From: Neoarius graeffei
Taxonomy: Eukaryota > Chordata > Actinopteri > Siluriformes > Ariidae
DNA length: 64,000 bases
Direction: 5' to 3'
NCBI RefSeq assembly: GCF_027579695.1
Contig: NC_083572.1
Coordinates: 12,372,915 to 12,436,914, forward strand
The notes under the pieces were generated by a model. That model was not told where the DNA came from, did no database searches, and saw nothing but the letters and a program-made list of their open reading frames with translations. This document shows, in pieces, positions 57,853-64,000 of the stretch. Position 1 is the first letter of the stretch, and every line of letters begins with the position of its first letter. The position numbers were made by a program, and so were the translations under genes.

Positions 57853-58076
57853 CATACACATTCGATGGAACAATTATAGAGTTTACAAAAATTTAAGAAC
57901 AGGGGGGTAACTTACCAATATTGAATGCTGATTCTGATCGAATGTAATTTAATGTTTTGTTGATCCAATGTACAAAGTCAAAGTTCTAACAATAAAAATG
58001 GCACAAGTCCAAAAAGCCTGAACAACAACCCAAATTATATACAAGCTATATCCAGGTTGACGGTTCAAGTTCAAAG

Positions 58077-58378
58077 TTACTTTCGGTCATAGTTAATTGT
58101 TACATTGCAGTTGTTCAAAACAAAAGGGCTTTGTTGAGTGAAGTCCACGAGTGAAGTCCTCTTGTAAAAGTCTCCGTCACTTTTCATCACCTTCAAGTAC
58201 AACTTTAACAACATTTCCACTATTGCTCTCTTTTCCAGTTTTTCGATGTCTGTTGGTATGTTTTTCTCTTGTAAATATGTGTGAAGAATATCCAGTGAAG
58301 TTTTTGTAGCCTTTCGAACATTCAGTATGTCTTTCTTTTTAAATCTTCCGCTTTTAATGAAGCAAACCTCGCGGCCAT
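58077..58378 (-). pseudogene. Crypton-like tyrosine recombinase N-terminal fragment
   Basis: ATG at 58378 reads MAARFASLKAEDLKRK; then the frame shifts by one. The continuing frame reads VRKATKTSLDILHTYLQEKN, IPTDIEKLEKRAIVEMLLKL and KSDGDFYKRTSLVDF to a TAA at 58077. The pattern KATK...YLxEKN...DGxxYxxxSL resembles the N-terminal, SAM-like part of Crypton/KIAA1958-type recombinases. No catalytic Arg/Tyr domain is present. The assignment is from memory of the family, not a search. Confidence 0.6.
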
Positions 58379-58433
58379 GCTTGTATACAAACTGTCACAG
58401 TCACTCACTAGTGCGGAAATTTTACATCTCCGA

Positions 58434-58542
58434 TGTGTCTCTTTTCCAGTTTTTCGTTGTCTGTTGGTATGTTTTTCTCTTGTAAATATGCATGAAAAAT
58501 ATATAATTAAGTTTTGGTAGCCTTTCGGGTGTTCAGCGTGTC
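58434..58542 (-). repeat. Duplicated copy of part of the recombinase fragment
   Basis: Repeats 58229-58335 at high identity. On the minus strand it reads RKATKT, a stop, then FHAYLQEKNIPTDNEKLEK. The two copies are direct repeats about 205 bp apart. Confidence 0.85.
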
Positions 58543-58691
58543 TTTAGTTTCAGTTTTCAGTTTATGTATTTAGTGCTTAAACTGAGCACTGAATTCACCC
58601 CGTCTTCTCTCTTTCCCAGCTGACAAAGAAATGATTGTGTGTATGCGCAGCAGCAAAGTTTTGTCATTGGATCTTTGTGTGAGCTCTGATG

Positions 58692-58727
58692 TGTGATGTC
58701 ATGTTGTCTTGACAACATGACATCACA
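58692..58727. repeat. Perfect hairpin, 17 bp arms, 2 bp loop
   Basis: TGTGATGTCATGTTGTC, TT, then its exact reverse complement. Confidence 0.9.
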
Positions 58728-58905
58728 ATATTATTATTAGAACAATATTGCACACTCATTCTTCATTGGGGAGAGTGGCGTAATACATGTAGGATAAGCG
58801 ATATGATAACAATATTGCATGCCATCAATAAACCCACTAGAAGGGAATAGAATATATGTTTTTATTCCATGGAAAAAGTGGTCCGTATGTATAATAATTA
58901 TTATT

Positions 58906-59544
58906 ATATATTATCTCTGCCAGATGTTAGCCTTTGTGCATTGAGGTCAGTTAAGGACTAAATATCACAGCTGACTTGGTCTTGGAATGAAAGTATTTCT
59001 GTATAATAGGCTACATGGACGTTACTATTTCCATGTTTCTGTGACAGCTGGAGATGCTATGTGGAAAGAACCATCCAAAGCTGACATGTATGGACATTGA
59101 CTAAAAATAATTTGAGCACACTGGTAGACAAGAAAAAAGTGAAGGAAAAAGAAACTGAAAAACAATACATGACTTTATTAGGAAAAGAATGCAAATATTA
59201 AAAATATATAACTTGAAATATCCTACAAATCTGAATGGATAATAAATAAAAGGTGAAAAATCTGCATTATTCCAGATGTATCACAGCAACTAGTTAAGTA
59301 AACACACAGACATGAAAATACAACAAGACAACAATATGATGACAGTAATTTTACAAAGTAAAAAAAAAATTCTTAGTTTTGCTCAGGCCAGAGTCCAAAT
59401 GTTCAAACTGTTCGGTGAGAGTCATAAATGCAATTAAAACGTCTCTCAACGATATACAGTGAGAGGCGATACAGAATTAAATTACAGGATAATTATTTTT
59501 TTCAGCAATTTTAAATTGTTTTGAAATTCATACATGAATATATA
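58906..59544. other. No gene seen
   Basis: AT-rich spacer with no recognised feature. Confidence 0.4.
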
Positions 59545-60060
59545 CACTCACCGGCCACTTTATTAGGAACACCCATCCACCTGCTGTTTGATGCGGTTCT
59601 CTAATCAGCCAATCCCTTGTGTGACAGCAGCACGATGCATAAACTCATGCAGATACAAATCAAGAGCTTCAGTTAATGTTCACTTCAAACATCAGAACGG
59701 GAAAAATTGTGATCTCACAGTGAAGTGTGACTTTCTTTCACCGTGGCATGGGTGTTGGTTTGAGTATTTCAGACTGGGGTTTTCACACACAACAGTTTGT
59801 AGAGTTTACACAGACAGAATGGTGCAGAAAAAAACATCGAGTGAATAAGTGACAGTTCTGTGGGTGGAAACAAACACCTTGTTGATAAGAGAGGTCAGAG
59901 GAAAATGGCCAGATTGGTTTGAGCTTTTTGGCCAGGAAGGATATAGTAACTCCTAGCAACGCTTTACAACCGTGATGAGCAGAAAAGCATCTCAGCATGC
60001 AACAGCAGAAGACCTGGAAGTTCTGCCAATAGAGCAAGACTATTTCAAGCTTGAAATCAG
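59545..60060 (+). mobile_element. Tc1-like transposon, 5' fragment (CACTCACCGGCCACTTTATT family)
   Basis: Starts with the terminus CACTCACCGGCCACTTTATT. Transposase N-terminal remnants follow in mixed frames (GTCAGAGGAAAATGGCCAG reads VRGKWPD/RMARL). The 3' two thirds and the other terminus are missing. Related to the older relic at 16595. Confidence 0.82.
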
Positions 60061-60130
60061 TTTTTAAAAAAAGAAAGAAATGGTCTAGAAATAGGTCTCA
60101 TAATCTTATATTTGGATTGTTGTAATCTTT

Positions 60131-60837
60131 CATACATGTCAACCTATACGGAATGTCCGTATTTTATACGGATTTGATTCAATAAACGTAGTATACGGGC
60201 GTACAAATAAAGTTATACGGATTCTTTAAAAAAACTTCAATATTTATTTAGAGCTATAATCAATTCCCACGATGATAAAAGAGCGCATAACATTTACAAA
60301 CGTACTGTACACCACAGAAAGCACACACAGCCAGTAAAGAGTCTTATGAAATCACGCGTTATCTTGTGGTAGCGAGACTTCGTTCCACTTTTGATCATGC
60401 GCACACCGCATTGCGAGAATCCCGCCAACCGGGAAGTAACATTTTGTTTGAAACGCGTATTTCCACCTGAGCGACTTTCATTAGTGACTGAAAAGATTCT
60501 GAATGGGCACTCCGGCAAGATCAACACAGACACTTGCTGTGACATGCAGCCTCGTGAGGTATTGGTGCACAGTGCTAAAAAAAAGCTGTCATCGAGTACA
60601 ATTCAGAACATTAGAGTGACACTTTGTGTTTTTGTCAAACATTGGAGCTTTGTATTCATTCTGAAGGTTTATTGTTATTAATACTGAATAAAAAGTAACT
60701 TGGATATATCATTGTTAATTATCATTCAAATTTTAGGTAAATTATTTTAAATTGCATCTTATATGGATTTTATAAGGGAAATACAGATTTTGGAGGTTGG
60801 TTATACAGGTTTGATTGACCAAAGGTTGACATGTATG
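60131..60837 (+). mobile_element. hAT-like element, non-autonomous
   Basis: Ends CATACATGTCAACC and GGTTGACATGTATG are exact inverted copies. ATCTTT is duplicated on both sides (60125-60130 and 60838-60843). A piece reading LKRVFPPERLSLVTEKILNG (about 60440-60520) could be a hAT C-terminal remnant, but this is weak. Its minus strand has an AATAAA (60673-60668) downstream of TMPRSS6. Confidence 0.65.
60668..60673 (-). terminator. Candidate poly(A) signal for TMPRSS6
   Basis: Minus-strand AATAAA 424 bp past the TMPRSS6 stop, the nearest canonical signal I could find. It lies inside the element at 60131, so a transposon would be supplying the transcript end if it is used. Confidence 0.3.
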
Positions 60838-61096
60838 ATCTTTTAAGAAGAAATACTATATCAATTTGACTAAATTCAAGATGTTTGCACTTTTTGCAGT
60901 GTAGTAATGCACAAATAATGAACCCTAATTTTAAATTAGACTTCATCATCCATAGCAGTCCATCAACTCTTTTAGAGTTCATGCCAGTTCGTCCTCTGAA
61001 CTTAAACCTCCACACCCCTCTCGTCCATGCAGCAGGGGGATGAGGAATAGCTGACAGCAGCTCCTGACTGAGAAAAGGATCAATGTGTTGTGCTTG

Positions 61097-61258
61097 TCAG
61101 GATGCGATGAGCTGTTTGATCCAGGGAGAGAGTTTGGTGATGCGTGTGTAGACGCCGTAATAATAGGGTCGGCCACAGCCACGGCCCCAACTCACTACAC
61201 CGGCCAGAAACCAGCGACCGGACCGCTCCTGACAAACCAGTGGCCCACCAGAGTCCCC
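61097..61258 (-). CDS. TMPRSS6: TMPRSS6 terminal exon (catalytic Ser)
   Basis: 162 bp, phase 0. The acceptor TTTGTCCTCAG precedes GGG GAC TCT (GDSGGP). It ends WIKQLIAS and TGA at 61099-61097. The split just before GDSGG is the usual place for the last intron of S1 proteases. Confidence 0.94.
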   Translation of the reverse strand, partial: GDSGGPLVCQERSGRWFLAGVVSWGRGCGRPYYYGVYTRITKLSPWIKQLIAS

Positions 61259-63136
61259 CTGAGGACAAAGATGGAGAAAGAGGGAGCAAATGTGAGCAAC
61301 AGTGGACTGGTATGTGTGTGATTTCAAACAAACCTCATTACACGTGTATTATTTTAAAAGCAGGGGAAGAGAGAGGATGAGTGATAAAAAGAAATTGCTC
61401 GATGGTGCTCTACATGATAATTATCATATCAGGCGTCCTACCTGACATGCGTCTTTTCCTCCACGGCGATAACCAGCACACAGCATTCTGGGAGTGATAA
61501 CGTATCCATAGGAACGGATACAAGCTTCCTCGCTGACCAACTGCACATCAACCTTCTGCAGGATGTTGCTTACGCCACCTAGAGGATTAATTAATTAACA
61601 ATTAATTAGTTAATTAATTAATTAATTAACTTTAAAGGAGGCGGCACGGTGGTGTAGTGGTTAGCGCTGTCGCCTCACAGCAAGAAGGTCCTGGGTTCGA
61701 GCCCCGGGGCCGGCGAGGGCCTTTCTGTGCGGAGTTTGCATGTTCTCCCCGTGTCCGCGTGGGTTTCCTCCGGGTGCTCCGGTTTCCCCCACAGTTCAAA
61801 GACATGCAGGTTAGGTTAACTGGTGACTCTAAATTGACCGTAGGTGTGAATGTGAGCGTGAATGGTTGTCTGTGTCTATGTGTCAGCCCTGTGATGACCT
61901 GGCGACTTGTCCAGGGTGTACCCCGCCTTTCACCCGTAGTCAGCTGGGATAGGCTCCAGCTTGCCTGCGACCCTGTAGAACAGGATAAAGCGGCTAGAGA
62001 TAATGAGATGAATGAACTTTAAAGGATAACTGAAACAAAAAAATATAAAGAACCTTTATAGAAAAGAATGTCAAATATCCTGTATATACCGTATGAACTA
62101 AATTATTGCTTACCACTTCTGTTTATCACCATTTGCTATAAATCTTTTTTTTTGTCCACTAAACAACTTTGGATTCCTCTCAGTTTTTAAATTTTTTTTT
62201 ACATAAATTGTAAACTAGAAGTATTGAGAATCCAGAGACGACTCAAACTTTTGCATTTTCTGAGAAAAAAAAGAAGTGTCCGAATTGAGTGTGTATTTGT
62301 GTGTACAGTTAGACACACATGACACAATTTTAAATTATTGTTACTTTAAAAAGTGGTGAACTAATGAATCTCAGATAAAATGATTCATTTGATGTGAGAT
62401 TCACTCTCACATCAAATGAATCTCATATTGAAATGAATCTTAGATCAAATGAATCTCAGATTGAAATGAATCTCAGATCAAATGAATTTCATTGAAATGA
62501 ATCTCAGATCAAATGAATTTCACTAAAATGAATCTCAGATCAAATGAATTTCATTGAAATGAATCTCAGATCAAATGAATTGCAGATCAAATGAATCTCA
62601 TATTGAAATGAATCTCAGCTCAAATGAATCTCAGATTGAAATGAATCTCAAATCAAATGAATCTCAGTTCCAAAAGAAACGCATATCAAATCTATCCAAG
62701 TTTCAGATTAACCTTGGTGTTCTTTTTTCACTGCAAAACTGGACATTATCAAAGTGAATTAACTTCTATAGTTAACTCTAAATCTGTTGTCAGAGTATTG
62801 AGCTTAAAGATTCATTTCTTCTCCCAATTTTCCTTCATGTCAGTGTGTATATTCATGTTCTCACCTCCTTCTCTGAGTGCCCCCCAGCCCGTGACCCAGC
62901 ACAGCAGACCAGGCTCCAGCTGGTGTGTGGGCTCAGGCAGGCAGGCAGGCAGTGCTAGTGTGCCCGCCGAGATGGGTCTCTCAAGTCTAAGCAGTGCAAG
63001 GTCATAGTCATGGATCTCATCATCGTAGTACTGGTGTAGGTGGATGTGGGTCACACGCAGAGCTTCCTCAGTCTGAGTGGAGGTATTCAGACGCAGCTTA
63101 CCAAGATACACCGTCCATATGGAAGGCAAGTACAGA
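61097..63136 (-). CDS. TMPRSS6: Transmembrane serine protease 6 (matriptase-2), last three coding exons; partial
   Basis: Joining 63136-62865, 61578-61442 and 61258-61097 gives about 190 residues of an S1 trypsin-like domain ending in a stop. It has WTVYLGK, the catalytic Asp in [23 protein letters not shown], the disulfide motif TPRMLCAGY, the S1-pocket Asp in KDACQ, the catalytic Ser in GDSGGPLVC and FGVYTRI-like YYGVYTRI. The string [10 protein letters not shown]...[10 protein letters not shown]...KDACQGDSGGP, with [19 protein letters not shown], matches human TMPRSS6 better than other type II proteases I recall. All junctions are canonical and in phase. In mammals the enzyme sits on the hepatocyte surface and cleaves hemojuvelin to lower hepcidin. 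The His exon, CUB, LDLRA and membrane exons lie beyond 64000. Confidence 0.92.
61442..61578 (-). CDS. TMPRSS6: TMPRSS6 penultimate exon
   Basis: 137 bp, entered in phase 1 and left in phase 0. It encodes [19 protein letters not shown], then [20 protein letters not shown] and Q. The donor is CAG|GTAGG. The Asp of KDACQ is the trypsin-type specificity residue. Its downstream intron is only 183 bp. Confidence 0.94.
61590..61628. repeat. (TTAA)n tract in a TMPRSS6 intron
   Basis: ATTAATTA repeats just upstream of the SINE target site. Confidence 0.85.
61640..62014 (+). mobile_element. SINE in a TMPRSS6 intron, antisense to the gene
   Basis: Flanked by AACTTTAAAGGA (61628-61639 and 62015-62026). 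Near-consensus sequence suggests a recent insertion. Confidence 0.94.
62392..62668. repeat. Minisatellite, about 31 bp unit, in a TMPRSS6 intron
   Basis: Units of the form GAAATGAATCTCAGATCAAA followed by TGAATTTCATT repeat eight or so times with drift. The left edge holds a small hairpin (GATGTGAG...CTCACATC). The 60-codon plus-strand frame through it is an artefact of the repeat. Confidence 0.92.
62865..63136 (-). CDS. TMPRSS6: TMPRSS6 exon with catalytic Asp
   Basis: 272 bp. The acceptor TTTCTCTCTCAG (ending 63137) is entered in phase 2; the donor GGAG|GTGAGA is left in phase 1, completing Gly with the next exon. It encodes [26 protein letters not shown] and [15 protein letters not shown]. 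The next upstream exon, with the catalytic His, is not found before 64000. Confidence 0.94.
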
Positions 63137-63235
63137 CTGAGAGAGAAATGAAACAAAAAGAAACAGAAAGAGGAAGAAGACAACAATATGTTTTATTGTG
63201 TTGATTCTCACTGAATGGGGGGGGATATAATTGTA

Positions 63236-64000
63236 TTTATTATATCCACATTCACCGGAGATGAGCAATCGCATGCTCTGATTGGCTACTCAACTACTAG
63301 GCTATCAGCTCATATACCGTGAGTAGAGAAAAACAAAATGGCTGAGCGTGTTGCTGAACCAACTGAGGATGAAATACAAACTCTACTTGTAAACAAAACC
63401 CCAAAAATACAAAAAAGCAACAAAATATGGAATATAAGTATTTGATGGTAAGAACGTATCTTTTTTTATTTTTCAAGAATTATTATTATTATTATTATAT
63501 AATTTTTCACAAATTGCTCCTGGGGCGGCATGGTGGTGTAGTGGTTAGCGCTGTCACCTCACAGCAAGAAGGTCCGGGTTCGAGCCCCGGGGCCGGCGAG
63601 GGCCTTTCTGTGCGGAGTTTGCATGTTCTCCCCGTGTCCGTGTGGGTTTCCTCCGGGTGCTCCGGTTTCCCCCACAGTCCAAAGACATGCAGGTTAGGTT
63701 AACTGGTGACTCTAAATTGACCGTAGGTGTGAATGAGAGTGTGAATGGTTGTCTGTGTCTATGTGTCAGCCCTGTGATGACCTGGCGACTTGCCCAGGGT
63801 GTACCCCGCCTTTCGCCCGTAGTCAGCTGGGATAGGCTCCAGCTTGCCTGCGACCCTGTAGAACAGGATAAAGCGGCTAGAGATAATGAGATGAGACAAA
63901 TTGCTCCTGTCATTTCGCCAGTTTGTTTACATTCTTTGTCTTTCAAGTGACACAGGTTGATGTATTAAAAAGATGAACAGTACCCTGTGGCGCTAGAATA
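63236..64000 (+). mobile_element. TIR element with a Crypton-like fragment, copy 2 (runs off the window)
   Basis: Matches copy 1 at 6697 from ATCCACATTCACCGGAGATG on. It has ATGGCTGAGCGTGTTGCTGA (MAERVAEPTEDEIQTLLVNK) and the same frame break before AAAAAAGCAACAAAAT. It lies in a TMPRSS6 intron and carries its own SINE at 63523, a different site from copy 1. Confidence 0.6.
63523..63895 (+). mobile_element. SINE inside copy 2 of the TIR element
   Basis: Flanked by ACAAATTGCTCCTG (63509-63522) and ACAAATTGCTCCTG (63896 on). Confidence 0.94.

Larger units (their letters stand above)
57682..58905 (-). mobile_element. Hairpin-ended element with a recombinase-like coding fragment
   Basis: Opens with a 126 bp hairpin (57682-57807) and an (ATT)n tract. 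A minus-strand coding piece (58077-58378) and a partial duplicate of it (58434-58542) follow. A second, perfect 17 bp hairpin is at 58692-58727. The right limit is approximate. Confidence 0.55.

Noticed and set aside
6400-61096. IL2RB or other immune-receptor exons between the two genes
   Set aside because: I looked for WSxWS-type and cytokine-receptor motifs flanked by splice sites and found none. Short divergent exons could be missed, so this is absence of recognition, not proof of absence.
61085-61380. Plus-strand frames across the terminal TMPRSS6 exon
   Set aside because: Antisense to a conserved protease exon and without similarity of their own.
62575-62757. Asn-Glu-Ser-rich 60-codon frame
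   Set aside because: Produced by the 31 bp minisatellite in a TMPRSS6 intron.

Overview
This is vertebrate nuclear DNA, almost certainly from a teleost fish. It is AT-rich and intron-containing, and it is packed with fish-type repeats: about thirty copies of a DANA/Mermaid-like tRNA-derived SINE, several Tc1-like DNA transposons, hAT-type elements, and remnants of L2-, L1- and Rex1-like LINEs. I cannot name the species from sequence alone; the SINE style would fit an otophysan or catfish lineage, but that is a guess.

Only two host genes can be supported, both on the minus strand. At the left (2294-6391) is a complete two-coding-exon C1q/TNF-related protein gene, best matched to C1QTNF6 (CTRP6). 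It encodes a predicted 245 aa secreted protein with a signal peptide, a Cys-rich segment, a short collagen stalk and a C1q domain. At the right (61097-63136 and beyond) are the last three coding exons of TMPRSS6 (matriptase-2), a transmembrane serine protease; its upstream exons lie past the window edge. In tetrapods both genes belong to the TMPRSS6-IL2RB-C1QTNF6 neighbourhood, so the pairing supports both identifications. No IL2RB-like exon was recognised in the 54.7 kb between them.

That interval is a repeat landscape. 6.7-7.6 kb: TIR element with a recombinase-like N-terminal fragment, matched by a second copy at 63.2 kb. 8.8-9.4 kb: fold-back. 11-12.6 kb: near-intact Tc1 (one frameshift). 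13-15.3 kb: decayed Tc1 with two SINEs. 15.4-17.5 kb: Tc1 relics, a 0.5 kb palindrome and SINEs. 18.1-22.1 kb: SINE dimers, an insertion inside a SINE, and a hAT with a BED-finger fragment. 24.7-26.5 kb: L1 ORF2 remnant. 33.7-37.3 kb: truncated Tc1, then a Rex1-like LINE interrupted by two tandem SINEs. 38-43 kb: a four-level nest (Tc1 > hAT > THAP-type element > small hAT). 43.6-53.4 kb: three copies of one Tc1 family, one lying at the centre of an inverted repeat. 53.5-60.8 kb: mariner/Tc1 MITEs and relics, a hairpin-ended recombinase-like element and a hAT-like element with a 6 bp duplication.

No CRISPR array, rRNA gene, functional tRNA or operon is present, and I see no new multi-gene system. 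What deserves a second look is mobile-element architecture (dimeric SINEs, nesting, palindromes, shared decay in two recombinase-like elements) and the gene order around C1QTNF6 and TMPRSS6.
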